The translations under genes were made by a program, and so were the position numbers. Below the pieces are notes generated by a model that searched no databases, had not been told where the DNA came from, and saw only the letters and a list, made by a program, of their open reading frames with translations. Shown piece by piece: positions 45,437-53,680 of a stretch of DNA of 64,000 nt. The DNA lies in assembly GCF_009650215.1 (NCBI RefSeq), contig NZ_CP045851.1, positions 2,941,001-3,005,000 of the forward strand, given 5' to 3'. The DNA comes from Actinomarinicola tropica. Lineage in GTDB: Bacteria > Actinomycetota > Acidimicrobiia > Acidimicrobiales > SKKL01. Within the stretch, counting starts at the first letter, position 1; every line of letters begins with the position of its first letter.

Positions 45437-46137
45437 CGGGTCACCTCCGACAGCAGGTCGGCGGCGACGAGGCGGCCGCTCGGGGGCCGGAGGTCGATGA
45501 TCGCCGCCAGCGCCGGCACGACGTCCTCGGGCGCCGGACGGTCCGAGATGTCCTCACCCGGGAAGGCGGCCTGGTGCATCTCGGTGCGCATGTCGCCCGG
45601 GTCGACGGACCACACCCGCAGCTGCGGGTGGGAGTCGTCGAGCTCCGCCGCGAGGACGCGCACGGCGTGGTCCAGCGCGGCCTTGGACGCGCCGTAGCCA
45701 CCCCACGCGGGGTAGGCCTCGACGGCGGCGTCGGAGGAGATCGACAGGACCGCCCCCGCGGTCGGGTCGAGGTGGGGCAGGGCCGCCTGGGTCAGCGCGA
45801 GCGGTGCCACGACGTTGACCTCGAGGATCCGACGGAGCGCCTCGAGACCGAGGTCGGCCAGCGGGGGCAGCGGGGACGGGCCGAGCTCGCTGGCGTTGTT
45901 GACGACGAGCTGGAGGTCGTGGTCGGCAGCGCCCGCAGCCACAAGCTGGCGGCGGTGATCGGGATCGGTGACGTCGCCCGTGATGGTGACGACGCCGGAC
46001 CCGAGGGACGCGGCGACCTGGACGAGGCGGTCGGGATCCCGCCCGTCGATCACGACGCGCCAGCCGTCACGGACGAGGTGGTCGGTCAGGGCCCGGCCGA
46101 GGCCGCGGCTCCCTCCGGTGATGATCGCAGTAGCCAT
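45433..46137 (-). CDS. SDR-family oxidoreductase under a SoxR/MerR-like promoter
   Basis: This 234-residue short-chain dehydrogenase has ITGGSRGLG near residues 6-14, VVNNAS, the catalytic Ser in SISSDAAVE, and YGASKAAL with Tyr and Lys. It ends with PSGRLVAADLL. The ATG at 46137 starts about one base after the predicted transcription start, so the message is probably leaderless. It overlaps queA by 4 bases, so the two are co-transcribed. Confidence 0.88.
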   Translation of the reverse strand: MATAIITGGSRGLGRALTDHLVRDGWRVVIDGRDPDRLVQVAASLGSGVVTITGDVTDPDHRRQLVAAGAADHDLQLVVNNASELGPSPLPPLADLGLEALRRILEVNVVAPLALTQAALPHLDPTAGAVLSISSDAAVEAYPAWGGYGASKAALDHAVRVLAAELDDSHPQLRVWSVDPGDMRTEMHQAAFPGEDISDRPAPEDVVPALAAIIDLRPPSGRLVAADLLSEVTR

Positions 46138-46144
46138 GTGCGGC

Positions 46145-46176
46145 AACGTACGATCTCAACCTCGCTTGAGGTCAAG
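46145..46176 (-). promoter_or_regulatory. SoxR/MerR-type promoter with 19-bp spacer
   Basis: On the minus strand TTGACC (46175-46170) and TACGTT (46150-46145) are separated by exactly 19 bases, the overlong spacer characteristic of MerR-family activated promoters. The spacer holds an inverted repeat CTCAA-N6-TTGAG, the same arm sequence and spacing as the SoxR box (CCTCAA-N6-TTGAGG). The start site would be about 46138, next to the SDR ATG. No SoxR gene lies in the window. Confidence 0.7.
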
Positions 46177-46197
46177 GGCGTGCAGGCGTGAACGGCG

Positions 46198-47265
46198 TCA
46201 CCCGGCGAGACGCCGCCCGCTCTCGCTCAGCAGATCGCGGACCATCGGGATCACCTCGGTGCCGTAGAGCTCGATCGAGCGCATCGCCTGCCCGTGCGGC
46301 AACGGGCCGTTGCTGTACTTCAGGTCGAAGCGGTCGACCCCGAGCGTCTCGACCGTGCGGGCGATCTTGCGAGCGACGGTCTCGGGCGACCCCACGTACA
46401 GGGAGCCGTTCGGGCCCGCCTCCCGCTCGAACTCGCGGCGCCCCATCGGAGGCCAGCCCCGCTCGGCGCCGATGCGGTCGCGGTTGGCCTTGAAGTGGGG
46501 GAAGAGCTCCTCGAGCGCCTGCTCGTCGGTCGGAGCGACGTGCCCCGGCGAGTGGACCCCGACCGGAAGGGTCGGAGCGCCATCCTCCTCCAGGGCCCGA
46601 CGGTAGAGGTCGACGTACGGCCGGAAGCGGCCCGGATCGCCGCCGATGATGGCGAGCATCATCGGAAGCCGGTGGCCTGCGGTGCGGAGCACCGACTGCG
46701 GGCTCCCGCCGACGCCGACCCAGGCACGCAGGGTGCCGGACTCGACCGCGGGGTGGACGGTCTGGTCCCGCAGCGGCGCCCGCGTCGTTCCCGACCACGT
46801 GACCGGCCCGCCCTCGCGGAGGCGGGCGAAGAGGTCGAGCTTCTCCTCGAAGAGGACCTCGTACTGCGACAGGTCGTAGCCGAAGAGGGGGAAGGACTCG
46901 GTGAACGAGCCACGGCCGACGGTGACCTCGGCCCGGCCGCCGGAGACGGCGTCGAGGGTGGCGAACCGCTCGAAGACCCGGACGGGGTCGTCCGAGCTGA
47001 GGACGGTCACAGCCGAGCCGAGGAGGATCCGCTCGGTGCGGGCCGCGATGGCGGCGAGCACGACGTCGGGCGACGTCACGGCGTAGTCGTCGCGGTGGTG
47101 CTCGCCGATCCCGATCGCGTCGACCCCCACCTGGTCGGCGAGGACGCCCTCCTCGACGACGTCGCGGATGACCTGCGCCGGATGCACGCGCTCGCCGTCG
47201 ACGCGCTCTGTGACGTCACCGAAGGTGTCCAGCCCGAACGCCACCTGCTCGCTGCTCTGCTCCAT
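46198..47265 (-). CDS. LLM-class flavin-dependent oxidoreductase
   Basis: This 355-residue (beta/alpha)8 enzyme of the luciferase-like monooxygenase family shows FGLDTFGDV, IGIGEHHRDDYAVTSPDVVL, TERILLGSAVTVLSSDDPVR, RAEVTVGRGSFTESFPLFGY and VGSPETVARKIART. The EHH motif is typical. It would use reduced FMN or F420; the substrate is unknown. The ATG at 47265 has GGAGG 6 bases upstream, better spaced than a GTG three bases before. It lies 61 bases upstream of the SDR gene start. Confidence 0.9.
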   Translation of the reverse strand: MEQSSEQVAFGLDTFGDVTERVDGERVHPAQVIRDVVEEGVLADQVGVDAIGIGEHHRDDYAVTSPDVVLAAIAARTERILLGSAVTVLSSDDPVRVFERFATLDAVSGGRAEVTVGRGSFTESFPLFGYDLSQYEVLFEEKLDLFARLREGGPVTWSGTTRAPLRDQTVHPAVESGTLRAWVGVGGSPQSVLRTAGHRLPMMLAIIGGDPGRFRPYVDLYRRALEEDGAPTLPVGVHSPGHVAPTDEQALEELFPHFKANRDRIGAERGWPPMGRREFEREAGPNGSLYVGSPETVARKIARTVETLGVDRFDLKYSNGPLPHGQAMRSIELYGTEVIPMVRDLLSESGRRLAG

Positions 47266-47268
47266 CAC

Positions 47269-47583
47269 ATGCCTCCGTCCACTTGCACGCGTTGTTCAAG
47301 ATTCAACTTCTTGAACCTGCTTGCTTCGGACCGGAGCTTCCCGGGGCCTCGACAGTTCGTGGTCCTCTCGCAGAGGCCGCAGCTCCTGTCCCACGAGGCC
47401 GTCGCGTTCGCTGTCCTTCACCACCTCTCGAACGTCGTCCGGTACCGCCCATCCGACGCAGAGCGCATCCTGACGATGCGGAACGCTTGGCTGCTAACTA
47501 GCTGGGTCGACCGTTCATGCGAGAACCTCCTCCTGAATCTCGCCTCACGCATCACCAACGAAGAGCACGTCATCGCTCGCTGA
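47269..47583 (+). pseudogene. C-terminal remnant of a YaaC-like protein
   Basis: The frame ending at 47583 reads HEAVAFAVLHHLSNVVRYRP, then SDAERILTMRNAWLLTSWVD and LLLNLASRITNEEHVIAR. This looks like the end of a YaaC/HEPN-like helical protein, with the VRYxP motif near the middle of the fragment. An ATG at 47269 would give only 104 residues with an unrelated start, and no ribosome binding site is seen, so the 5' part seems to have been lost. Base composition is lower in GC than the upstream genes. It marks the start of the accessory region. Confidence 0.5.
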
Positions 47584-47587
47584 CTCC

Positions 47588-47935
47588 TCAGACTGCGAGA
47601 TACCGACCCCGGGCTGGGCGCTGCACAACGCTCGCCTTGAGCAGGTAGGACAACGTCGCCGTCACCGACGGATACCCGTCGGAGCGGCCAGCCGCGTGCA
47701 GAGCGCTCGTGATCTCGGACGGCGACATGGTTGTCCCCGCCCGCCGGAGCACCGCGAGAATGGCATCTGTCCGACTCATTCGGGTCAGGGTCCCGGGCCC
47801 GGCACCAGCTGCGACGGCTCGGACCGACGCGAGCTCCAGTTCCGCTGCTCGGAACGCGGCAGCTGCTTCGGCGAGTTCCAATCGGCGCTCGTCGAGAGCC
47901 TCTTCGAGGCGGCGGATCGTGTCGGTGAAGCTCAC
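47588..47935 (-). CDS. coiled-coil plus winged-helix DNA-binding protein
   Basis: This 115-residue protein has an N-terminal coiled coil (DTIRRLEEALDERRLELAEA) and a C-terminal winged-helix domain: RTDAILAVLRRAGTTMSPSE, ITSALHAAGRSDGYPSVTAT, LSYLLKASVVQRPARGRYLA. The wing fold is like those of small restriction- or island-associated regulators. GTG start at 47935, with a TTGACA on the same strand about 40 bases upstream as a possible -35. The target is unknown. Confidence 0.7.
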   Translation of the reverse strand: MSFTDTIRRLEEALDERRLELAEAAAAFRAAELELASVRAVAAGAGPGTLTRMSRTDAILAVLRRAGTTMSPSEITSALHAAGRSDGYPSVTATLSYLLKASVVQRPARGRYLAV

Positions 47936-48084
47936 GACGCAAGGCTACCAAACAAATCCCATGTCAACTCTTTGCGTTTCGTTGGTGGCCTCGGATCACG
48001 GTTCCGGGACCATCGCCGCATGGAAGTACCCTTCGACTCAGCAGGACGCGCGGAGCTTCACGCGGAGCTTCACACGGAGGTCCC

Positions 48085-48157
48085 GCCCTCGTAGCTCAGG
48101 GGATAGAGCGTCGGTTTCCTAAACCGTGTGTCGCATGTTCGAATCATGCCGGGGGCA
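48085..48157 (+). tRNA. tRNA-Arg (anticodon CCT)
   Basis: A 73-nt cloverleaf is complete: acceptor stem GCCCTCG / CGGGGGC with one G-T pair, D arm GCTC...GAGC, anticodon loop TTCCTAA giving CCT (reads AGG), and T arm GCATG-TTCGAAT-CATGC. The anticodon stem has a T-T mismatch at its first pair. CCA is not encoded. tRNA-Arg genes are frequent integration sites, and the sequence on both sides here is accessory in character. Confidence 0.95.
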
Positions 48158-48172
48158 CAACGCAATTGGTGT

Positions 48173-48198
48173 CTGACCAGCGCAAATGCGCTGGTCAG
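48173..48198. terminator. perfect 12-bp inverted repeat after tRNA-Arg
   Basis: CTGACCAGCGCA (48173-48184) and its complement TGCGCTGGTCAG (48187-48198) are separated by two bases, allowing an 11-bp stem with an AAAT loop. It lies 16 bases past the tRNA and probably ends its transcript, though no U tract follows. It could alternatively be part of an integration scar. Confidence 0.6.
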
Positions 48199-48251
48199 CG
48201 CGTTGACCGGTTGACCGCCAGCGCCCGCCACTTCCCACGATTCACCGTGCT

Positions 48252-48273
48252 CAGTGGGACCACAGTGGGACCA
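48252..48273. repeat. 11-bp tandem direct repeat near tRNA-Arg
   Basis: CAGTGGGACCA occurs twice without a gap (48252-48262 and 48263-48273), followed by a third CAG. Read on the minus strand it encodes SLWSHCGPT, which recalls to me the tail of some actinobacterial integrase reading frames, but no integrase body is present. It could be a scar of a lost element. Confidence 0.45.
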
Positions 48274-48308
48274 CAGCGATGTGTCAGGTGGCGTCGTACC
48301 ATCGCTCC

Positions 48309-48860
48309 GTGCCTGCCGTTCCGCCTGCGGACGCCCCGGACTTCGCGACGCTGTACGCGTCGACGCCGCTCGCGCCGCGGATGGCTGCCCGGCTCTGGGA
48401 TGTCGCCGGCCTGATCTTGGACGAGCTTCGCGATGACGACATGGCCGAGATGTGGATCGATGAGCTTCCGATCGTGGCAAGGCCGTACCTCGACGACCGG
48501 TTCATCGCGGCGTTCGCGTCACGGTTCGAAGTCCTCGCCGGCCGCCTTGCCCGAGGGCTCAACGAGCTGACTGGCCTCGCGTCGTGCACGGCCGACGAGA
48601 TCGCACTCCACCTCGTCATCGATCGAACCGAAGAGCTACATGAGGAGGCCGGACTGGACTGGGAGTGGGTCGACGCCTTGCCCATCCATCCGGCGGATGA
48701 CGACTACGTCGGCATCAAGGATCTCCTGTTCCGCGACCTGGACGTGATGTTCCTCTACGAGCCTGCATTCGACGGCGTCGACGATCCAGAGTCCGAGACC
48801 TATCGGACCCAGGGCTTCGCTCACCTGCACCCCCGCGACTGGTTCAAGACCTTGATGTAG
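48309..48860 (+). CDS. hypothetical protein
   Basis: This protein of about 183 residues is acidic and mostly helical: FATLYASTPLAPRMAARLWD, VAGLILDELRDDDMAEMWID, FASRFEVLAGRLARGLNELT, ending FAHLHPRDWFKTLM. Neither the GTG at 48309 nor an ATG at 48279 has a clear ribosome binding site; the GTG avoids the direct-repeat DNA. Codon use is less GC-biased than the genes left of 47 kb. I recognise no family. Its place next to the tRNA fits island cargo. Confidence 0.55.
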   Translation: MPAVPPADAPDFATLYASTPLAPRMAARLWDVAGLILDELRDDDMAEMWIDELPIVARPYLDDRFIAAFASRFEVLAGRLARGLNELTGLASCTADEIALHLVIDRTEELHEEAGLDWEWVDALPIHPADDDYVGIKDLLFRDLDVMFLYEPAFDGVDDPESETYRTQGFAHLHPRDWFKTLM

Positions 48861-49278
48861 GAATGCCAGCGCCCCGGGATGACGGAGCGACAACAATCCA
48901 GACGCAGCGTCCCTTGCCAAGGCCAGCGGAACGGGTCATCAGAGGTGAGACGCCATGGGCGCGGATGGTTGCGTTGGCCAGGGGCGTCTCCCTCGGCTGA
49001 GGTTGATCCATGTCGATCTGCCCCGCCGCACTGCACCTTGGGACACCGGCCGGCATCGGGAGCAGTCGGCTCCTAACGCGAAGACGTTCACTCGGTGAAG
49101 CAACTCTTGGTGTCTCAAGGTCAGGTCGGCCCGTCGACTTCGGTGATCACCTCGTAGCCGCTGCCGATGCGCTCGGGGACGGAGGCGGATGTGAGCCTCG
49201 ATCCCCTGGCCCAAGGCTGCTGACGATCGAAGATCCGTGCCCGACGCGCCGCGTCACCCCACCCAGAAGAATGAGACG
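48861..49278. other. 418-bp stretch without a convincing gene
   Basis: No frame here has good coding character on either strand. On the minus strand a short open stretch ends SASVPERIGSGYEVITEVDG-PT before a stop near 49125, and could be the worn end of a deleted gene. No tRNA, hairpin with U tract or repeat was recognised. The composition suits decayed island DNA between the hypothetical gene and ynfA. Confidence 0.4.
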
Positions 49279-49614
49279 ATGTACGTCACCAGAACGCTGC
49301 TCCTGTTCCTCGTGTCCGCCGTCGCAGAGCTGCTCGGATCGTGGCTGGTTTGGCAAGGCATCCGCGAGCACCGCGGATGGATCTGGGTCGGCCTCGGCAT
49401 CGTCGCCTCCGGCGTCTACCCGATCGCCGCGACTCTGCAGCAAGACCCGGACTTCGGCCGGATCCTGGCCGCATACGGCGGCGTGTTCATCGCCGCAGCC
49501 TTCATTTGGGGCATGGTTCTCGACGGCTTCCGACCCGACCGCTTCGACGTCGCCGGCGCGGTGATCTGCCTCATTGGGGTCGCCGTGATCATGTTCGTCC
49601 CTCGCCCCGCCTGA
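49279..49614 (+). CDS. YnfA family small membrane protein (UPF0060)
   Basis: This 111-residue protein has four membrane helices with the YnfA pattern: [55 protein letters not shown] and [20 protein letters not shown]. The length is that of the family (about 108-112). YnfA proteins belong near the small multidrug resistance transporters. The ATG at 49279 is chosen because the family starts there. Confidence 0.9.
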   Translation: MYVTRTLLLFLVSAVAELLGSWLVWQGIREHRGWIWVGLGIVASGVYPIAATLQQDPDFGRILAAYGGVFIAAAFIWGMVLDGFRPDRFDVAGAVICLIGVAVIMFVPRPA

Positions 49615-49676
49615 GCGCGAACGTCGCCCGATTCTCACCTCGCGCGGACACAGCGGGCTCGCAGACCGACCGGCCG

Positions 49677-50468
49677 TCAGCCAGCGCTGCGACGCTTCCA
49701 CATGAGGAGCCCGCCACCAACGATGACCACGGCCGCGCCGGCGAGCACTGGGATTGCCAATGGGATGCCGTCATCCTCGGATGGCCCGTCCGGGGCATCT
49801 GGCTCGGCGGACCGGACAGTCGACGTGGTCACGCCGGAAGAGTCGTCGCTCGACGCAGTGGTCTGCGTGGTACTGGGGGCGGTCGCCGGCGTGGGGTCAA
49901 CGATCGAGGTGAGCAGCTCACGGCCGGGCGTTCCGGCCGGCACGTCGTCAATCGTCGCGGCGGGCACCGAGCCGGGCGGCAGGATGAGCAGCCGCGGGGC
50001 GGGGTACTCGGAGCCGGGGTCACCGCTGATCCATGGGAGCTCGTCACCGTTCTCGCAGACTTGGACCGAGGGAAAGAGGAGCAGCTCACCGACCGAGTCC
50101 GGCGCAATGAACGTGACCGGGAACGCGCCGATCTCCTCGGTCGGCAGCACGCCATCCGCCCATTCGAGGACGGTCTGGCCCTCGCCGTACCCCTCTGACG
50201 TCGCGTTCCAGCCGTCGACTGGCTCGGCCGTGGCGCCCTCCAGGGGAGCGAGGATGGCCACCTCGATGGTCGGGGAGTCGCCGCATCCGTGGTTCGGCCG
50301 GAGGTTCAGGGTCACCTGCTCACCTGCGGCCACGCCGATGATGTCGGCCTCGGTGTGGGCGCCGGCAACTCCCTGGACAGCAGCTGCGGCGAGCACCGAA
50401 GCCACGACGCCGACGACGATCTTCGGGACCAGCTGGTTCAGGCCGCGGGACCGCGGCGCGGCGTTCAT
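49677..50468 (-). CDS. YcnI-like copper-binding protein (DUF1775)
   Basis: This 263-residue exported protein has a signal peptide cleaved before AHTEADIIG, so His would become the second or first residue of the mature chain; the mature N-terminal His binds copper in YcnI. The DUF1775 core includes LNLRPNHGCGDSPTIEVAIL and VGELLLFPSVQVCENGDELP. A Thr/Ser-rich linker and a C-terminal membrane helix (IPVLAGAAVVIVGGGLLMWK) anchor it. It overlaps the Sco1 gene by 4 bases, so this is one copper-handling operon. Confidence 0.85.
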   Translation of the reverse strand: MNAAPRSRGLNQLVPKIVVGVVASVLAAAAVQGVAGAHTEADIIGVAAGEQVTLNLRPNHGCGDSPTIEVAILAPLEGATAEPVDGWNATSEGYGEGQTVLEWADGVLPTEEIGAFPVTFIAPDSVGELLLFPSVQVCENGDELPWISGDPGSEYPAPRLLILPPGSVPAATIDDVPAGTPGRELLTSIVDPTPATAPSTTQTTASSDDSSGVTTSTVRSAEPDAPDGPSEDDGIPLAIPVLAGAAVVIVGGGLLMWKRRSAG

Positions 50469-51115
50469 CTGAAGGTCCCCTCTGCGAGGAGTGGCAGGTC
50501 GTGGACGAGCTCTTCGACGCTGACGTCGTAGCCGTACAGGCGATGTGCGGTGTTGTCCGGCGAGAACACGGCCGCGCGTGCGTAGTGACCGACTTCATAG
50601 GCACCGGCCTCATCGGGCGCGCCGATGACGATCGACGGGAAGTAGAGAGCGTCGTTCGCTGCTGCGATCGCGGTCTCCGTCCCGGTGAGGCCGATGAAGG
50701 TGGGATCGAACCGGTCGAGGTAGGTGTCGAGCACCTCGGGGGTGTCGCGGGCGACGTCGACGCCCACGAACAGGACCTGGGGATCGCTGCCCGGCCCCGA
50801 TCCGATCTCCTCCAGGGCTCGGGCGACCGTGTTCAACCAGATCGGGCAAACGTCGGGGCAGTTGGTGAACCCGAAGAACAGCATGGTGAGCTTCCCCGAG
50901 GTCGCGTCTCGGAACGGGAAGGGCTGTCCGTCGGTTGTCTGGAGTGTGACGTCCGGCTTGTCGAGGGGCGGGTCGACGAGCACGCCTCCCCACTCCTCGG
51001 GCGGCGTCGCCGCCGGTGAGCTTGGATTGGACCCGCACCCGGCCAGCACGGCGGCGGCAGAGGCTCCGCCCATCAGACCGAGGAACCGTCGCCGGGTCCA
51101 GGGGAGCTCAACCAT
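50465..51115 (-). CDS. SCO1/SenC copper chaperone lipoprotein
   Basis: This 216-residue protein has a twin-arginine signal (TRRRFLGLMGG) ending in a lipobox LAGCGS, then a thioredoxin fold with the copper motif FTNCPDVCP, the sequence LFVGVDVARDTPEVLDTYL, and the distal His in YEVGHYARAAVFSP. Sco proteins deliver copper to the CuA site of cytochrome c oxidase or reduce its cysteines. It lies between the PCuAC and YcnI genes, overlapping both. Confidence 0.92.
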   Translation of the reverse strand: MVELPWTRRRFLGLMGGASAAAVLAGCGSNPSSPAATPPEEWGGVLVDPPLDKPDVTLQTTDGQPFPFRDATSGKLTMLFFGFTNCPDVCPIWLNTVARALEEIGSGPGSDPQVLFVGVDVARDTPEVLDTYLDRFDPTFIGLTGTETAIAAANDALYFPSIVIGAPDEAGAYEVGHYARAAVFSPDNTAHRLYGYDVSVEELVHDLPLLAEGTFR

Positions 51116-51603
51116 GGTGTTCCTCCATCTCGCCGGCGCTCGTGCCCGGTTCGACCACAGGCACGAGCAATGGTGCGCTCGCCGGCGTTCTCGAAGGTGA
51201 ACGTCAGTGAGATCTCGTCGCCGACTTGAAGGTCGCTGACCGGCTCCTCGAGCATTACGTGGAGACCGCCCGGCGCGAACTCGACTGCCTCGCCAGCGGG
51301 AAGCTCGAGACGCTCGACCGGTTCCATCGTGGCCCGTCCGGCGTCGTCGACCCCGGAGCGGTGGACCGAGGCGCGAGCCGCATCTGGGCTGGACACGGCG
51401 ACCAGCGCATCGCTCGTGCCGGTTCCGTTCTCGATGGTGAGTCGAACCGCCGCCACGTCGGGATTGGCGGGCCGGTCGACTCGTGCGGCGCTGATGCTCA
51501 ACACGCCCGCCTGAGCCTCGTCTGCGCAACTTACAGCGAGCAGCACAACGGCGAGAAGCGCGAGCAGTGAGCCGAACCGATCCACCCTGATGCGCCGCTT
51601 CAC
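51073..51603 (-). CDS. PCuAC copper chaperone lipoprotein, frameshifted near its end
   Basis: A lipoprotein signal (LLALLAVVLLAVSCADE) leads to a PCuAC domain with copper ligands in ASVHRSGVDDAGRATMEPV and PGGLHVMLEEPVSDL. The reading frame is good to LTFTFENAGER, then runs on as an unlikely tail for about 30 residues into the Sco1 gene. The next frame reads PLLVPVVEPGTSAGEMEEHH and stops at 51108, exactly where an operon partner should. One extra base near 51163-51178 explains this; corrected length is 164 residues. It may be a real lesion or a sequencing error. Confidence 0.85.
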   Translation of the reverse strand: MKRRIRVDRFGSLLALLAVVLLAVSCADEAQAGVLSISAARVDRPANPDVAAVRLTIENGTGTSDALVAVSSPDAARASVHRSGVDDAGRATMEPVERLELPAGEAVEFAPGGLHVMLEEPVSDLQVGDEISLTFTFENAGERTIARACGRTGHERRRDGGTPWLSSPGPGDGSSV

Positions 51604-51773
51604 CGTGACTCCGGCCAACGAACGCTGCCGTGGGGGTCGACGCGCGGGTAGGTCGACATCGTGCATGACGGCCGCATGGTCGCCGACCGCACGCGCCAGC
51701 GGCAAGTCCCGCTTCGCGGAGGCCGAGAGCGACATCGCCACCTTGCGACCAACAGCGCTCCCTTGCGTGGCCA

Positions 51774-52601
51774 CTACTGCGGCGAACCAAGCGCGCACGT
51801 GCCGGACGAACGGGGGAACAACTGCGCGAGGTCCAGTTGGCCGAGTGCCGCAACCGATCCAGTCCTCGGAGGTGCGGTCCCCGGGTCGAGGGAGCCGAAC
51901 CGGATCGACCAACCCGCCGCGTTGCCATCCTCTCGACCTGGAGGGCGGACTGTGACCTGGCTCACGCGGACATCATCGATGGTGAGCTCGATCACCGGAG
52001 GTGGCGCATCGCTCATCGACGGGTCGCCGACATCAGGACCTCCAGATTCGGCAGCGAACCGTTCGGCATCGAGCGTGACCCGGAAGGTGACGCCGTTCGC
52101 ATCCTCACTGAGCTGTTGGACCTCTTCGGCGATCTCGGCGCTGGCGGCGGCGATCGCCTCGCCCGAAGACGGAAGGTCCGGAGCGAGGAGGTACCCGGAC
52201 AGGTCAGCCCCCAGCACACGGCGGAGCACCTCCTCGCTGGCTGCGTCGATCGTCCGCAGATCGACCTCGACCCAGCTCGATGCCACGGCATCGGCCGCGA
52301 ACAGCGAGCGGTGCAGCATCACCACCTCGCCGTCGCGCTGTGCCAGGACAGTCCCATCGTCGGCGACGCGCGCGTCAACCCGCCGCGTCGATTGATCGAC
52401 CTCGAGTGTGAACGAACGGTTCGGGGCGAAGCAGTCGAGAACCTGGCTGCCGTGGGATAGGTAGGTCAGGGTGAACCGATCCGGCTCGTCGAGGTCGTCG
52501 AGCGCGGCGCGGAGGTCGCCGGCTGGGCCGGTTCGGTCAGCGCACCCCGCCAAAAGAGCCGAGACCACGACGACCGCGGTGGCCAGCGCTCGTACACTCA
52601 C
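51774..52601 (-). CDS. hypothetical lipoprotein
   Basis: This 275-residue protein has a lipoprotein signal peptide (ALATAVVVVSALLAGCADR) and a beta-rich mature part: DRFTLTYLSHGSQVLDCFAP, TLEVDQSTRRVDARVADDGT, VVMLHRSLFAADAVASSWVE. The curved-sheet pattern is like LppX/LprG or LolA-type lipid carriers, but the similarity is in secondary structure only. GTG at 52601 starts at the signal peptide. It is followed by the copper genes with 170 bases between. Confidence 0.65.
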   Translation of the reverse strand: MSVRALATAVVVVSALLAGCADRTGPAGDLRAALDDLDEPDRFTLTYLSHGSQVLDCFAPNRSFTLEVDQSTRRVDARVADDGTVLAQRDGEVVMLHRSLFAADAVASSWVEVDLRTIDAASEEVLRRVLGADLSGYLLAPDLPSSGEAIAAASAEIAEEVQQLSEDANGVTFRVTLDAERFAAESGGPDVGDPSMSDAPPPVIELTIDDVRVSQVTVRPPGREDGNAAGWSIRFGSLDPGTAPPRTGSVAALGQLDLAQLFPRSSGTCALGSPQ

Positions 52602-52726
52602 GTTCGCGGCCCCCGACGCTGCGCGAGGTTCGGGCCTCCAGCTCACGACGCCACGGTAGAGGCTGAACCGCTTCGCGGAACGCCGTCGAGTCGCGCGATC
52701 GCCGCTCGGTGATGGATCGCTCAGAG

Positions 52727-53680
52727 TCAGGTCCCCGACACGAGGGCAGCCGCCCCCACCACACCGGCAACAGCCAGGCGATACCAACCGAAGACCGCCA
52801 GGCCGCGCCGCTCGAGATACCGGACCATCCACGCAACGGCAGCGGCGGCCGAGATCAGCGATGCCAAGAAGCCAGCAGCGGGAGCGATGACGCCGAACTG
52901 GGAGATGAGCTGCGCGCCGTTGTCCCAGGCTTCATAGGTGGTGGCCGCTCCGAGGGTCACGACACCGAGCAAGAAGCTGAACTCCACTGCCGCGGCCATC
53001 GTGTAGCCGAGGATCAGTGCGGCCAGGATCGTGACGAGACTGCGGCTGACGCCCGGCCACATGGCGATCAACTGGATCACCCCGATCGCCGCTCCGTGGG
53101 CGACTGTCACATCTTTCAACGATCGCTTCCCCGACCTCGATGCGGTCGGCCACGCGAGCAGGACAACACCACCCACGGCCCAGGCGAGGATCGTGGGCCA
53201 CAGTCCGAAGAGGTGCTCTTTGATGAGGTCGCCCGCGACCAATCCGACGATGCCGGCGGGGACGAAGCCCATGACGAGAGCGAGCGCCAACCGGCGGTCG
53301 GGTTCGTGGCGGGCGCCCGGCTTGAACCCGTGCAGCATGGCAGCGATCCGGGTCCGGTAGAGGACCGCCACCGCCAGGATCGCGCCGGACTGGATGATGA
53401 TGGCGTAGGCGTCGGCCGAGCGCTCGGCGTCCGCTGAGGTGGTGAGGCCGAGAAGCTCTTGGACCACGGTGAGGTGACCGGTGGAGCTGACGGGAAGGAA
53501 CTCGGTCAGCCCTTCGATCACACCGAGAAGTAGGGCCTCGGGAATCGAGAGCGCCGTGTCGCCAGCCTCCATCGCGGCCATGCCCGCGAGGAGCAACAGG
53601 CCCAGGCCGACCGCCGCGGCGATCAGCCTCGTCGATCGGTGGATCCACTCGATCACAGGACTGTCGGAGGTGCCGATCAT
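52727..53680 (-). CDS. uppP: undecaprenyl-diphosphatase
   Basis: This BacA-type enzyme hydrolyses undecaprenyl diphosphate to recycle the cell-wall lipid carrier; extra copies give bacitracin resistance. The 317-residue protein has eight or so helices with the two signatures LGVIEGLTEFLPVSSTGHL near residue 50 and WPGVSRSLVTIL near 205. There is an N-terminal extension of about 25 residues. The ATG at 53680 gives the best start. It stands just downstream of the M56/BlaI pair, which in other bacteria senses cell-wall antibiotics. Confidence 0.92.
   Translation of the reverse strand: MIGTSDSPVIEWIHRSTRLIAAAVGLGLLLLAGMAAMEAGDTALSIPEALLLGVIEGLTEFLPVSSTGHLTVVQELLGLTTSADAERSADAYAIIIQSGAILAVAVLYRTRIAAMLHGFKPGARHEPDRRLALALVMGFVPAGIVGLVAGDLIKEHLFGLWPTILAWAVGGVVLLAWPTASRSGKRSLKDVTVAHGAAIGVIQLIAMWPGVSRSLVTILAALILGYTMAAAVEFSFLLGVVTLGAATTYEAWDNGAQLISQFGVIAPAAGFLASLISAAAAVAWMVRYLERRGLAVFGWYRLAVAGVVGAAALVSGT

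Noticed and set aside
47418-47951. Minus-strand frame overlapping the winged-helix gene and the YaaC-like remnant
   Set aside because: The translation is Arg/Ser-rich with no domain, and it overlaps two better-supported frames.
48939-49214. Minus-strand frame in the gap before ynfA
   Set aside because: The translation has no family resemblance, no ribosome binding site and poor codon bias, so the stretch is reported as gene-free.
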